Positions 26,665 through 35,813 of a stretch of DNA of 64,000 bases are shown one piece after another (within the stretch, counting starts at the first letter, position 1; each line of letters starts with the position of its first letter). The notes under the pieces are model-generated. The model was not told the origin of the DNA. It did no database searches and was given only the letters and a program-made list of their open reading frames with translations. Position numbers and translations under genes: made by a program. Origin of the DNA: Burkholderiales bacterium (GTDB lineage Bacteria > Pseudomonadota > Gammaproteobacteria > Burkholderiales > SG8-39); assembly GCA_014860445.1 (NCBI GenBank), contig JACZJT010000017.1:172293-236292 (forward strand). The letters are read 5' to 3'.

Positions 26665-28071
26665 CTAAAACTCCCGCGCGTCGGCGATTTCGCCGGCCAG
26701 CGCGGCCGCCGCGGCCATCACCGGACTGGCCAGATGGGTGCGCGCCTGCGGTCCCTGGCGGCCGACAAAATTTCGATTGGAGGTCGAAACGCAGCGCTCG
26801 CCCGGTGCGATCAATTCGCCGTTCGCGCCTACGCACAGCGCGCACCCCGGCTCGCGCCACTCGAAACCGGCGTCGAGGAAGATGCGGTCCAATCCTTCGG
26901 CCTCCGCCTCGCGCTTGACGCTCTGAGAACCCGGCACCACCCATGCGCGCACGTGCGGCGCCACACGCCGCCCGGCACGCTGCACCAGCATGGCGGCACG
27001 GCGCAGATCGACCAGGCGGCTGTTGGTACAGGAACCGATGAACACCCGGTCGATGCGCGTGCCGGCGATCGCCTGCCCTGGGACCAGGCCCATGTATTCG
27101 AGCGCCTTGTGCATCGCGGCGCGTCGCGCTATATCGTTTGTGGCGGACGGATCGGGCACGCGCGCGCTTACCGCGATCGTGTCCTGCGGGCTGGTGCCCC
27201 AGGTGATTTGCGGTTCGACCTTGCAAGCGTCGACCTCGATTTCGCGATCGAAGCGCGCGCCCGCGTCGCTGCGTAATGCGCGCCAGGCTGTCGTTGCCGC
27301 ATCCCAGTCGCGTTCCCGGGGCGCATGGGGCCGCCCCTTCAACCAGTCGCAGGTTCGCGCATCCGGCGCCACCATGCCGATTTTCGCGCCCCACTCTATC
27401 GACAGATTGCACAGCGTCATGCGCCCTTCCATGTCGAGCTCGCTTATTGCCTCCCCCGCATATTCGACGGCATAGCCGGTGCCGGCGGCCGCGCCCTCGC
27501 GTCCGATCAGATACAGAATCAGATCCTTGGCTTCGACTCCGGGCGCAAGCCGGCCGCTGAAATGTACGCGCAGGCGCCGCGGCCGTTTCTGCACGATGGT
27601 CTGCGTCGCAAGCACGTGCACCAGTTCGGAAGAGCCGATGCCCCAGGCGAGCGCGCCGAGCGCGCCGTGGGTGCTGGTATGGCTGTCACCGCAGACGATC
27701 AGCAATCCGGGCTGGGTAAGCCCGAGCTCCGGGCCGATCACATGCACGATGCCCTGTTCTGCGTCATTGACGTCGAACAAGCGTATGCCCCATTTATCGC
27801 AGCTCGAGCGCAGCCCGTTGATCTGCAGATTGCTCCACTCGGCATTGCCGCCGCTGCGTCCCGGCGCGGACGATACAAGATGGTCGGGCACCGCGTAGGC
27901 GCGTTCCGGATTCCTCACTTGAAGTCCGCGCCGTTGCAGTTCGCGCAGCGCGCGGTAACCCGAAAGATCATGCAGCAGTTGCCGGTCTACATGCAGCAGC
28001 GCCACATCATCGCCGAGATCGGCAACGACATGCGCGTCCCAAAGTTTGTCGAACAGGGTTCTCGCTGCCAT
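26665..28071 (-). CDS. leuC: 3-isopropylmalate dehydratase-type large subunit
   Basis: From the ATG at 28071 (MAARTLFDKLWDAHVV) the protein is 468 residues, standard for LeuC. It contains GDSHTSTHGALGALAWGIGSSE, and cysteine ligands of the 4Fe-4S cluster in FIGSCTNSR and the CALC motif near the C-terminus. It partners with LeuD encoded immediately downstream. The frame is open upstream of the chosen start, but that section has no LeuC character. It is divergent from yhhQ. Confidence 0.93.
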   Translation of the reverse strand: MAARTLFDKLWDAHVVADLGDDVALLHVDRQLLHDLSGYRALRELQRRGLQVRNPERAYAVPDHLVSSAPGRSGGNAEWSNLQINGLRSSCDKWGIRLFDVNDAEQGIVHVIGPELGLTQPGLLIVCGDSHTSTHGALGALAWGIGSSELVHVLATQTIVQKRPRRLRVHFSGRLAPGVEAKDLILYLIGREGAAAGTGYAVEYAGEAISELDMEGRMTLCNLSIEWGAKIGMVAPDARTCDWLKGRPHAPRERDWDAATTAWRALRSDAGARFDREIEVDACKVEPQITWGTSPQDTIAVSARVPDPSATNDIARRAAMHKALEYMGLVPGQAIAGTRIDRVFIGSCTNSRLVDLRRAAMLVQRAGRRVAPHVRAWVVPGSQSVKREAEAEGLDRIFLDAGFEWREPGCALCVGANGELIAPGERCVSTSNRNFVGRQGPQARTHLASPVMAAAAALAGEIADAREF

Positions 28072-28192
28072 GGAATGCATGGTACCTGCGTCCGGCACCC
28101 GCCTCAATCGAGGGTCGCAGGTGTTGCCGCCGGCGATTTGACCGCCACCGCCGGTGCAAGGTCTAATGGCGTACCGCCTGACGAGAGTGCTC

Positions 28193-28909
28193 ATGAAACA
28201 CGCTGATCCGCAGACGCGCCAGTACCGCTACTACGAGCTGGTCATGGCCGCGTTCGTCACGGTGCTCATCTGCTCCAACCTGATCGGCCCGGCAAAAATC
28301 GCGCAAATCGACCTGCCCTATTTCGGTGCAGTCAGTTTCGGAGCGGGCGTGCTGTTCTTCCCCATTTCCTATGTTTTTGGCGACATCCTCACCGAGGTCT
28401 ACGGCTACGCACGCGCGCGCAAGGTCATCTGGGCCGGCTTCGCCGGCCTCGCCTTTGCGTCCTTCATGGCGGCGGTGGTGGTAGCCCTGCCGCCCGCACC
28501 GTTCTGGAACAACCAGGCGGCCTATGAGATTGCCTTCGGTTCGACCTGGCGCATTGTCCTCGCCTCGATGGTCGCCTACTTTTGCGGCGAATTCGTCAAC
28601 TCCTACGTGCTGGCGAAGATGAAAATCCTGACCGCCGGCAAATGGCTCTGGACCCGTACCATCGGCTCCACCATTTTCGGCGAGGCGGTGGACTCGTCGC
28701 TGTTCTATCCCCTCGCCTTCTACGGCAGCGGCATCATCCCCAATGACAAACTGCCGCTGGTGATGCTGTCGCAGTTCGTGATCAAGGTCGGTGTCGAAGT
28801 CGTCTTCACGCCGCTCACCTACAAAATTGTCAGCGCGCTCAAACGGGCCGAACGCGAGGATTACTACGACCGCGGTACCGACTTCACACCGTTTTCGCTC
28901 AAAACCTGA
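28193..28909 (+). CDS. yhhQ: Queuosine precursor transporter YhhQ
   Basis: This 238-residue integral membrane protein of the VUT/YhhQ family imports preQ0 or preQ1 for tRNA queuosine. Six hydrophobic segments and the signatures FPISYVFGDILTEVYGYARARKVIW and GEAVDSSLFYPLAF are present. The ATG at 28193 is preceded by a GAGAG-type site. I looked for a preQ1 riboswitch in the upstream region and did not see its short pseudoknot pattern. Confidence 0.92.
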   Translation: MKHADPQTRQYRYYELVMAAFVTVLICSNLIGPAKIAQIDLPYFGAVSFGAGVLFFPISYVFGDILTEVYGYARARKVIWAGFAGLAFASFMAAVVVALPPAPFWNNQAAYEIAFGSTWRIVLASMVAYFCGEFVNSYVLAKMKILTAGKWLWTRTIGSTIFGEAVDSSLFYPLAFYGSGIIPNDKLPLVMLSQFVIKVGVEVVFTPLTYKIVSALKRAEREDYYDRGTDFTPFSLKT

Positions 28910-29047
28910 TTACTTGTTTCCTTACCCACTTGAGCGGTAAGGTATTCCAAAGCGATGCGGAGATTGTAAAATTTTGTGACAAACTGACGAAAACCGGTCC
29001 GGATTTTCGCAATACTGGATAATGGCTACGCGCCAAATTAAGCACAA

Positions 29048-29077
29048 ATCGATTTACCAGTTATCGATTTACCAGTT
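29048..29077 (+). repeat. Perfect tandem 15-bp direct repeat
   Basis: ATCGATTTACCAGTT occurs twice head to tail with no spacer (29048-29062 and 29063-29077). It lies 36 bp before the HD-hydrolase start, in AT-rich DNA. It could be a doubled regulator site or a replication-slippage duplication. Confidence 0.75.
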
Positions 29078-29113
29078 TGACTGACCAAGCAATAAGCATA
29101 TTCGGAGACATGA

Positions 29114-30043
29114 ATGGATTTTCGGGGCAATGATTTCGACGTCACCGCGCAGTTCAACACGACCGATCCGCAGGTGGTCAACGACGAAGTCGATCGCATC
29201 TACCTCGAACTCTACCCCACTGCACCGACCAAGCTGCTCGATCATGCGTTCCGCGACCTGACACGGCTCTACCGCGGCGAATACCCCGGATTTCATCCCT
29301 GCGACACGGCCTACCACGATGTCCAGCACGTGCTGGATGTGACGCTGGCCATGGCGCGCCTGATCGACGGCTATGAGCGCTCGCAGATCGGCACCCGGCG
29401 CTTCGGCGATACGCTGTTCCGCCTGGGCGTGATCACGGCCTTGTTCCACGACATGGGCTATGTGCGCGAACTCGACGACCATGAACACAAAAATGGCGCC
29501 GAGTTCACCCTTACCCACGTCTCGCGCGGATCGGTATTTCTCAAAGACTACCTGCCGAAAATCGGCATGCCGGAAATGGCCGACATTGCCGCCGAATTGA
29601 TTCACTTCACCGGCTACGAGACCCCGGTGGGAAACATCAAAGTGCCCTCACCGATCTACCGGCTGCTGGGCAGCATGCTCGGTTCCGCCGACATCATCGC
29701 GCAGATGTCAGACCGCTGCTACCTGGAGAAATGCCGCGACCGCCTGTATCCGGAGTTTGTCGCCGGCGGCCTCGCGACCAAGCGCACCAGCGAAGGCAAG
29801 GAGCAGGTGGTGTTCGCGTCGGGCGAGGACCTGGTCCTCAAGACGCCGCAGTTTTTCAAAGGCGCCAGCAAGCGGCTGGATCTCGAATTGGGTGGTTGCT
29901 ACTCCTACGCGCAGCAGCACTTCGGCGGGCAGAATCTGTACCTGGAGGAAGTGAACAAGAACATCCAGTTTGCACAGGGAATCGCCCAGGAATCCGACCA
30001 GTCGATACTGAAACGCGTCCCGCCCGAGACGCTCAAGTCCTGA
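29114..30043 (+). CDS. HD-domain metal-dependent phosphohydrolase
   Basis: The ATG at 29114 follows CGGAG. The 309-residue protein carries a PDEase/HD-type metal site: H-D-x-x-H in TAYHDVQHVLDV, the HD pair in ALFHDMGYVREL, and further His residues in DDHEHKNGAEF and LIHFTGYE. This arrangement resembles cyclic-nucleotide phosphodiesterases more than RelA-type HD enzymes. No receiver or membrane domain is attached. It is followed by a 15-bp inverted repeat and a bidirectional terminator shared with rpoS. Confidence 0.83.
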   Translation: MDFRGNDFDVTAQFNTTDPQVVNDEVDRIYLELYPTAPTKLLDHAFRDLTRLYRGEYPGFHPCDTAYHDVQHVLDVTLAMARLIDGYERSQIGTRRFGDTLFRLGVITALFHDMGYVRELDDHEHKNGAEFTLTHVSRGSVFLKDYLPKIGMPEMADIAAELIHFTGYETPVGNIKVPSPIYRLLGSMLGSADIIAQMSDRCYLEKCRDRLYPEFVAGGLATKRTSEGKEQVVFASGEDLVLKTPQFFKGASKRLDLELGGCYSYAQQHFGGQNLYLEEVNKNIQFAQGIAQESDQSILKRVPPETLKS

Positions 30044-30050
30044 CAGGCTG

Positions 30051-30120
30051 TTGAAAAATGTTTCCTTAACACGAAAGTGCGCTTCAGCGTGACGCTCTTC
30101 CAGCGGGAAGCATTTTTCAA
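30051..30120. repeat. Long inverted repeat, 14 of 15 bp matched
   Basis: TTGAAAAATGTTTCC at 30051-30065 pairs with GGAAGCATTTTTCAA at 30106-30120, with one G-U or mismatch position. The 40-bp interior holds a smaller dyad, AGCGTGACGCT. The whole looks like a hairpin element just behind the HD-hydrolase stop codon. Confidence 0.6.
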
Positions 30121-30167
30121 TAGACCTGAATGGGGGATTTACGCCCCGAAGGAAGTCCCCTTGGGGG

Positions 30168-30191
30168 AAAAGGGGGCGTCGCCCCCTTTTT
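30168..30191. terminator. Bidirectional intrinsic terminator between HD hydrolase and rpoS
   Basis: AAAAGGGGGC at 30168-30177 and GCCCCCTTTT at 30181-30190 form a perfect 10-bp stem with a three-base loop. The A and T tracts serve as U-tails on both strands. It ends both convergent transcripts. Confidence 0.85.
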
Positions 30192-30216
30192 CAATATTCT
30201 GCTAACGCTGACCGCG

Positions 30217-31167
30217 CTACAGCAGCACGTCCCGCGATAAGCCGCGGCGCCGCAGAATACGGCGCAACTGCCCGAGCGCTTCCAGTTGAATCTGTCTGAC
30301 GCGCTCACGCGTCAGACCCAACTGGCTGGCAAGATCCTCCAGCGTGCAGACTTCCTGGTTATTGAGGCCGAAACGGCGTTCGATCACCACGCGCTGTTTT
30401 TCGGTCAACTGCTCCAGCCACTGCTTCACCAGCGATTCGATCTCCTGGCTCTGCAGTCCGGCCTCCGGTGCGGCGCTGTACTCGTCCGAGATGGATTCGC
30501 CGATCGACAGCATCGGATCGATATCCAGCGGCGCGTCGAGCGAAGCCATATGCTCGTTGTGCGCAAGGACGCCGCGCACCTCGTCGGCCGACCTGCCGAG
30601 CAGGTGTGCAATATCCTCGATGCCGGCCTCGCGGTCCGCGTTCGCCTCGAGGTGGCGCTTGGCCCGCAGCACCAGGTTGAGTTCCTTGATCACGTGCACC
30701 GGCAGCCGTATCGTTCGCGACTGGTTCATGATGGCGCGTTCGATGTTCTGGCGTATCCACCAGGTGGCATAGGTGGAAAAGCGGAAACCGCGCTCGGGGT
30801 CGTATTTGTCGAGCGCATGCATGAGTCCGAGATTGCCTTCTTCCACCAGGTCAAGCAGGGGCACACCGCGGTTGACGTAGTGCTTCGCGATGTTCACCAC
30901 CAGGCGCAGGTTGCGCTCGATCATTTTTTGCCGCGCTGCGAATTCTCCGCTCGCCGCGCGGCGTGCATAGTGCAATTCCTCCTCCGGCGACAACAACGGA
31001 TTGAGGCCGATCTCGTGCAGGTATATCTGGGTGACGTCGGACAGGAATTCGGTCTCGGGCTCGGCCGGTTGCGGCTGCGCCGCGGCCCGGGGATCGGCCT
31101 CGCCGTCGGTTGCGGCCGCCGCCTCGCCCTCGAAATCCTCGTTCGGGGAAGAGGGGTTGGAACTCAC
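30217..31167 (-). CDS. rpoS: RNA polymerase sigma factor RpoS
   Basis: RpoS is the stationary-phase and general-stress sigma factor. The 316-residue protein starts with a GTG that overlaps the nlpD stop (GTGA). Region 1.2 begins DVTQIYLHEIGLNPLLSPEEEL. Region 2 has RNLRLVVNIAKHYVNRGVPLLDLVEEGNLGL and FSTYATWWIRQNIERAIMNQSRTIRLPVH. Region 4 ends LGLTRERVRQIQLEALGQLRRIL, holding the -35 recognition helix. The N-terminal 40 residues are acidic and variable, as usual. Its place behind nlpD is the classical arrangement, and rpoS promoters commonly lie inside nlpD. Confidence 0.96.
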   Translation of the reverse strand: MSSNPSSPNEDFEGEAAAATDGEADPRAAAQPQPAEPETEFLSDVTQIYLHEIGLNPLLSPEEELHYARRAASGEFAARQKMIERNLRLVVNIAKHYVNRGVPLLDLVEEGNLGLMHALDKYDPERGFRFSTYATWWIRQNIERAIMNQSRTIRLPVHVIKELNLVLRAKRHLEANADREAGIEDIAHLLGRSADEVRGVLAHNEHMASLDAPLDIDPMLSIGESISDEYSAAPEAGLQSQEIESLVKQWLEQLTEKQRVVIERRFGLNNQEVCTLEDLASQLGLTRERVRQIQLEALGQLRRILRRRGLSRDVLL

Positions 31168-32138
31168 GTCGGCGGCAGATACTTGGCCGGGTCGACCGGT
31201 TTGCCGAGTTTGCGTATCTCGAAATGCAACTTGGGCTTGTCGCTGTCGGTGTTGCCGACTTCTGCGATTTTCTGCCCCTTGACCACGCTCTGCCCCTCTT
31301 TGACGAGGATGTCCTTGTTATGGGCATAAGCCGACAGATAGGTCTTGTTGTGCTTGATGATGACGAGCTTGCCGTAGCCGCGCAAACCACTGCCGCTATA
31401 GACTACGCGCCCCGGCGCCGACGCGATCACCGGATCGCCCATCTTGCCGGCAATATCGAGGCCCTTGTTGCTCGCTTCGGAAAAACCGGCGACGACCTTG
31501 CCCTGTGCCGGCCATCCCCAGTCGACCTTGTCCTCTTCGTCTCCTGCCGCGGCGGGTTTGTCCGCCGGCTCCGGCTTGGGTGCGGCCACCGGCGCCGCAG
31601 GCGCCGCTGCCGGCGCACTCGCGGGTGCCGGCGTCCCCCGTGCTTCACCGCGCTGCAGGAGCGCCAGATTCTCAGGCGTATAGGGCAGCTTGCGCGCCAA
31701 AGGTCCGGATTTGATTTTTTCAGACTCGGCGCCCGCGGTCGACTCCCCTCCTGTCACCGGCCGTGATCCCAGCGGTCTTGTCTCGACGCGCCCGGAACCG
31801 ACGACCGGGCGCACCGTAACCGGCGCTTCCCCTGCCCCTGCCGGCGGCTTTATCCGCAGTTGCTGGCCGGGACGTATGCGGCCCGGGTCGCCCACGTTGT
31901 TCCAGGCGGCGAGTTCCTTGTAGTCGAGACCGTGATCGAGCGCAATGCTGAACATGGTGTCGCCGCGGCGCACGGTGTAGAGGTCCTGGCTCGAAGTCGC
32001 CGGCGGCAACGATTGCGCCTGCGTGCCTGCGGGCGGTGCGCGATCGAGCACCGGTGCCTGCACCGGACGATTGGCACAGCCGGCGAACGTCACGGCCGCA
32101 AACGCTGCACAGCACGACAAAATCGAAACCCGGTTCAT
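31164..32138 (-). CDS. nlpD: NlpD-like lipoprotein, murein hydrolase activator
   Basis: This 324-residue outer-membrane lipoprotein has signal peptide and lipobox VTFAGC (Cys21). A LysM domain follows (about residues 52-98, [19 protein letters not shown]), then a Pro/Ala-rich linker and a C-terminal LytM/M23 domain (about 205-320). The LytM domain lacks the complete zinc set (HxH is replaced), as in activators of amidase AmiC rather than true peptidases. The stop of pcm overlaps its ATG (ATGA), and its own stop overlaps the rpoS GTG. Confidence 0.93.
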   Translation of the reverse strand: MNRVSILSCCAAFAAVTFAGCANRPVQAPVLDRAPPAGTQAQSLPPATSSQDLYTVRRGDTMFSIALDHGLDYKELAAWNNVGDPGRIRPGQQLRIKPPAGAGEAPVTVRPVVGSGRVETRPLGSRPVTGGESTAGAESEKIKSGPLARKLPYTPENLALLQRGEARGTPAPASAPAAAPAAPVAAPKPEPADKPAAAGDEEDKVDWGWPAQGKVVAGFSEASNKGLDIAGKMGDPVIASAPGRVVYSGSGLRGYGKLVIIKHNKTYLSAYAHNKDILVKEGQSVVKGQKIAEVGNTDSDKPKLHFEIRKLGKPVDPAKYLPPT

Positions 32139-32803
32139 TCCACCCCCGTCAGCATGGGCACGAAACGCACCGCATCCAGATTCGTTTCGTTGTAGCCCGA
32201 GCGCGTGCGCTCCACCAGCCGCAATACCTGTACCGAGGTACCGAGCGGCAATATCATTCTGCCTCCCAAGGCCATCTGCTGCAACAGCGACTGCGGCACC
32301 TGTCGCGTCGCTGCAGCGATAATGATTGAATCGAAGGGCGCTGCATCGGACAGACCGAGATTACCGTCGCCATGCTTCAGTCGCAGGTTGCCCAGCCGCA
32401 GTCCGCGCAAATTGGCGCGCGCCTTCACCAACAGGGGCGCAATGCGCTCGATCGAATACACTTCGGTCGCCAGATGGGCAAGCACCGCCGCCTGATAACC
32501 GCAGCCTGTGCCGATCTCGAGCACTTTGCCCAGTTCGCGCCCGTCGTGCAGCGCCTCGATCATGCGTGCGACGATATACGGCTGGGAGATCGTCTGCGAA
32601 AAACCAATCGGCAGCGCGTCGTCGTCGTAGGCGCGGCTCGCCAACGCCTCCTCCAGGAATACGTGGCGTGGTACGGCGCCCATGGCCGAGAGCACCGCTT
32701 CGTCCGCTATGCCGTCCCTGCGCAGGCGCTCGACCATGCGCGCACGCGTGCGCTGCGAGGTCATGCCGATGCCCTGCGGCTTCGGTTGATTGAGACGGTT
32801 CAT
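32135..32803 (-). CDS. pcm: Protein-L-isoaspartate O-methyltransferase
   Basis: Pcm methylates isoaspartyl residues to start repair of damaged proteins. The 222-residue protein from ATG 32803 has the family entry [36 protein letters not shown] and the SAM-binding [16 protein letters not shown]. Both its start (in surE) and its stop (in nlpD) lie in ATGA overlaps, so surE-pcm-nlpD-rpoS is one translationally coupled operon. Confidence 0.95.
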   Translation of the reverse strand: MNRLNQPKPQGIGMTSQRTRARMVERLRRDGIADEAVLSAMGAVPRHVFLEEALASRAYDDDALPIGFSQTISQPYIVARMIEALHDGRELGKVLEIGTGCGYQAAVLAHLATEVYSIERIAPLLVKARANLRGLRLGNLRLKHGDGNLGLSDAAPFDSIIIAAATRQVPQSLLQQMALGGRMILPLGTSVQVLRLVERTRSGYNETNLDAVRFVPMLTGVE

Positions 32804-33543
32804 AGCTTCAACCAATCCCGCAATAGCGGGATCTGGCTGACGTGCGTCAGATCAATCTGCAGCGGCGTGACCGACACGCGCTGCGCCGCCACGGCGTAGA
32901 AATCGGTGCCGTCGCCGGCGTCCTGCGCACCACCGGGCGGACCGACCCAATAGACCGTTTCCTTGCGCGGATTGACTTCCTTGATCACCGGCTCGGCCTT
33001 GTGGCGTTTTCCCAGTCGCGTGGTCTCTACGCCTTTCAGCCGGCTGTAGTCGACATCGGGAATATTGAGGTTGAGCAGCACGGGGCCCGACATCGGCGCG
33101 CGGCGCAGGCGCTCGACCATTTCCAGGGTCACACGCGCAGCCGTATCGAAATGCTTGCCGGTCTTGCTTGCCAGCGATACCGCAAGCGCGGGAACGCCGA
33201 GCAGATAACCTTCGGTCGCCGCCGCGACCGTGCCGGAATAGATGGTGTCGTCGCCCATGTTGGCGCCGAGGTTGATGCCGGACACCACCATATCGGGCAG
33301 ATGATCGAGCAACCCCGTCACTGCGAGATGGACACAATCGGTAGGCGTGCCGTTGACGAACAGAAATCCATTCGCCGCTTTTCTGACCGAGAGCGGCCGG
33401 TCCAGCGTGAGCGAGTTCGATGCCCCGCTGCGGTCGCGCTCGGGCGCCACCACTGTGACTTCGGCGACCTTGGAGAGGACTTTTGCGAGAAGGGTGATTC
33501 CGGGCGAAAAATAGCCGTCATCATTGCTGAGTAGGATGCGCAT
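32800..33543 (-). CDS. surE: 5'/3'-nucleotidase SurE
   Basis: SurE removes phosphate from nucleoside monophosphates and short polyphosphates. The 247-residue protein begins [15 protein letters not shown], supplying the metal-binding Asp pair, and continues with [16 protein letters not shown] and [25 protein letters not shown]. It heads the surE-pcm-nlpD-rpoS operon. The length and all motifs are normal. Confidence 0.96.
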   Translation of the reverse strand: MRILLSNDDGYFSPGITLLAKVLSKVAEVTVVAPERDRSGASNSLTLDRPLSVRKAANGFLFVNGTPTDCVHLAVTGLLDHLPDMVVSGINLGANMGDDTIYSGTVAAATEGYLLGVPALAVSLASKTGKHFDTAARVTLEMVERLRRAPMSGPVLLNLNIPDVDYSRLKGVETTRLGKRHKAEPVIKEVNPRKETVYWVGPPGGAQDAGDGTDFYAVAAQRVSVTPLQIDLTHVSQIPLLRDWLKL

Positions 33544-33702
33544 GTGCCACGGATTATAAAGGACGGCGCCCTATCTTGTACGGCGCGTGCGGCGCGCGGC
33601 GCAAGCAGCCGGATACCCGTTCCAGACGTGACTCCCGTGGGTTATGACCGGGACCGTATCACGCCGGCGGTACGCGCGACGCAATTCCCGTCCGGACCTC
33701 GC

Positions 33703-34851
33703 TCAATAGGTACCCGGCACCAGAATCTTGCTGTCCACCTGCTTCACGTCGCAGAGGCCGCAGAAAGCCATGGTGACGTCGAGTTCCTTCTTGATGATCT
33801 CCAGACAGGCGGTCACACCCGCCTCACCCATGGCCCCTACTCCGTAGACGAAGGCGCGGCCGATAAACACGCCTTTCGCGCCCAGTGCAAGCGCCTTGAT
33901 CACATCCTGGCCGGAACGTATGCCGCCATCCATCAGCACCTCGATTTTGTCGCCGACTGCCCGCGCAATCGGCGCCAGCGCGGCGATCGAAGACGGCGCG
34001 CCGTCGAGTTGTCGTCCACCGTGATTGGAAACGATGATCGCGTCTGCGCCCGAGCGCGCTGCGATCTCGGCATCTTCTGCGTCCATGATGCCCTTCAGGA
34101 TCAGCTTGCCGCCCCAGCGCTCCTTGATCCACTGCACATCGTCCCAGTTCAATGTTGGATCGAGCTGGCTTGCGCTCCACGCCGAGAGAGAACTCAAATC
34201 GGCGGCGGTTTCCGCGTGCCCCACGACATTACGGAATGTGCGCTTATTGGTGGCGAGCATGCCCAGGCCCCAGCGCGGCTTGGTGCTCATGTTCAGCATA
34301 TTGCGCAAGGTGATCTTCGGCGGCGCCGACAGGCCGTTGATGATGTCTTTGTGCCTCTGGCCCATGATTTGCAGATCAAGCGTCAGCACCAGCGCGGAGC
34401 AACCCGCCGCCTTGGCGCGGTCGATCAGGCGCTTGATGAATTCGCGGTCGCGCATCACGTAAAGCTGGAACCAGAACGGCTTGCTGACGCTGTCGGCAAC
34501 GTCTTCGATGGAGCAGATGCTCATGGTGGATAGGGTAAACGGAACACCGAACTTCTCGGCCGCACGTGCGGCGAGGATTTCGCCGTCGGCGTGCTGCATG
34601 CCCACCAAGCCCACCGGCGCCAGAGCCACGGGCATGGAGATTTTCTGGCCCGCCATCGTGGTTTTCAGGCTGCGGTGTTCCATGTTGACTGCCACCCGCT
34701 GGCGCAACTTGATCGCTGCAAAGTCGCTTTCGTTTGCGCGATAGGTGTTTTCCGTCCAGGATCCGGAATCGGCATAATCGTAGAACATGCGCGGCACGCG
34801 CTTTTTCGCCAATAGGCGCAGGTCTTCGACGCAGGTGATGGCGGGGGGCAT
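33703..34851 (-). CDS. lldD: FMN-dependent alpha-hydroxyacid dehydrogenase (L-lactate dehydrogenase-like)
   Basis: This 382-residue TIM-barrel flavoprotein oxidises L-lactate or a related 2-hydroxy acid to the oxo acid. Motifs are YDYADSGSWTENTYRAN near the N-terminus, PVALAPVGLVGMQHADGE, LILKGIMDAEDAEIAARSGADAIIVSNHGGRQLDGAPSS with the catalytic His, and the phosphate-binding DGGIRSGQDVIKALALGA. It is encoded alone. Substrate assignment beyond the family level is uncertain, so the gene symbol is provisional. Confidence 0.88.
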   Translation of the reverse strand: MPPAITCVEDLRLLAKKRVPRMFYDYADSGSWTENTYRANESDFAAIKLRQRVAVNMEHRSLKTTMAGQKISMPVALAPVGLVGMQHADGEILAARAAEKFGVPFTLSTMSICSIEDVADSVSKPFWFQLYVMRDREFIKRLIDRAKAAGCSALVLTLDLQIMGQRHKDIINGLSAPPKITLRNMLNMSTKPRWGLGMLATNKRTFRNVVGHAETAADLSSLSAWSASQLDPTLNWDDVQWIKERWGGKLILKGIMDAEDAEIAARSGADAIIVSNHGGRQLDGAPSSIAALAPIARAVGDKIEVLMDGGIRSGQDVIKALALGAKGVFIGRAFVYGVGAMGEAGVTACLEIIKKELDVTMAFCGLCDVKQVDSKILVPGTY

Positions 34852-34963
34852 GGGGACTCCGGACGCGGAAATTGAACTGCGCCCATCCTAAGGCAAAGTA
34901 CTGTCGATTGCCAGACCGGCCGGGAACTGCGGAATTTGTGCCGCGCAGATGCGCTGGGTCGCG

Positions 34964-35557
34964 TCAATCGGCGGGGGCCAGATCCTCGAGCAGCTTGGTG
35001 TTCGCGGAGCGGTCTGCGAGCAAGCCCCAGCGAGGCAGGCCCAGAGTCCCGAAATACCCGCCGCGCGACAGGTTCTCTTCCATGTGCCAGTGCGCAAGTT
35101 CTTCCGAACTCGGTTCCGCCAGTTCCCGCGCCGCGTAGGATTCGCCGTCGACGGTATCGACAGACAGACCCGCCCGGCTCGCCATTTTTCGCATGGGCGT
35201 GTTGTCCGAGAGAAACTGCACGAACACTTTGGCGACGCTGCACATCTGCGCACGCTGAACCAGTTTTTGCAGGAGCTTGGTGCCGATCTTTTGGCCGCGC
35301 ATGTCCGGCCGCACCGAGAACGCCATCTCGCTTGCTCCTGGGCCGTGAACGAGTTCAGCGATCCCCACCAGCAGCATGCGCTCGTCAAACGCGCCCAGCA
35401 CCGTATCCCGGTTGAAATTCATCCGGTCCGCGTACTTGGAAATGGTGTCGTCGGATACGGTTGAGCAAAAACGCTTGCGTCTATCGTCCGGCGAAAGGGA
35501 GAGATAGAAGCTTCTGACGGCCTCCCGCTCATAGTGTGTCAGCGGCCTGATTATCAT
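34964..35557 (-). CDS. GNAT-family N-acetyltransferase
   Basis: From the ATG at 35557 (MIIRPLTHYEREAVRSFYLSL) the protein has 197 residues. The acetyl-CoA-binding segment is MAFSVRPDMRGQKIGTKLLQKLVQRA (R/Q-x-x-G-x-G/A type). The N-terminal portion resembles acetyltransferase domains that are found fused to acyl-CoA synthetases or alone in betaproteobacteria. The substrate may be a protein lysine, but nothing in the sequence proves it. A TTG three bases upstream is an alternative start. Confidence 0.85.
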   Translation of the reverse strand: MIIRPLTHYEREAVRSFYLSLSPDDRRKRFCSTVSDDTISKYADRMNFNRDTVLGAFDERMLLVGIAELVHGPGASEMAFSVRPDMRGQKIGTKLLQKLVQRAQMCSVAKVFVQFLSDNTPMRKMASRAGLSVDTVDGESYAARELAEPSSEELAHWHMEENLSRGGYFGTLGLPRWGLLADRSANTKLLEDLAPAD

Positions 35558-35701
35558 CAATTCAAATTTCCGCAGAAGCTCCCCCTGCAGCGGCTTTATA
35601 TCACATTGGTGCGGTGCGTCATAACGTATTATGTGATCGCTCGGATCAGAAAATCCGATGAGGAAACTGTGACAATTTCACGCAAATTCCCGCTCGCGCT
35701 G

Positions 35702-35730
35702 TTGCGTCGCAACATTTCCTGCTGTACTAT
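35702..35730 (+). promoter_or_regulatory. Promoter of a candidate small RNA
   Basis: TTGCGT (35702-35707) and TACTAT (35725-35730) are separated by exactly 17 bp. This is a plausible sigma-70 promoter, firing at about 35737, just upstream of a CU-rich hairpin and a strong terminator. Confidence 0.5.
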
Positions 35731-35736
35731 TCAAGT

Positions 35737-35813
35737 GCGGGGTTTCTCCTCCTCCTCCTTTGGAATCCCGTCTTTAAGCCGGTGGCGTTTTAACAACGCC
35801 ACCGGCTTTTTTT
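35737..35813 (+). ncRNA. Candidate trans-acting small RNA with CU-rich loop
   Basis: No gene is found between the GNAT and RIO kinase genes, but a compact RNA unit is visible. Hairpin 1 pairs CGGGGTT (35738-35744) with AATCCCG (35764-35770), with one G-U pair. It exposes a 19-nt loop made of four CTC/CTCC units, the complement of a Shine-Dalgarno sequence. Five bases later the terminator hairpin begins. The predicted RNA is about 75-80 nt. CU-rich loops of this kind are known in stress RNAs such as the CcsR ('Cuckoo') family; whether this one is homologous cannot be decided by eye. Confidence 0.6.
35776..35813 (+). terminator. Strong intrinsic terminator of the candidate small RNA
   Basis: AAGCCGGTGGCGTT (35776-35789) and AACGCCACCGGCTT (35795-35808) form a perfect 14-bp stem with a five-base loop. 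Together with the last stem bases a run of seven T follows (35807-35813). It is the clearest rho-independent terminator in the window, and no protein gene ends before it on this strand. Confidence 0.9.

Noticed and set aside
28072..28192. Possible preQ1 riboswitch upstream of yhhQ
   Set aside because: The short C-rich and A-rich pseudoknot elements of preQ1 switches were looked for and not found.
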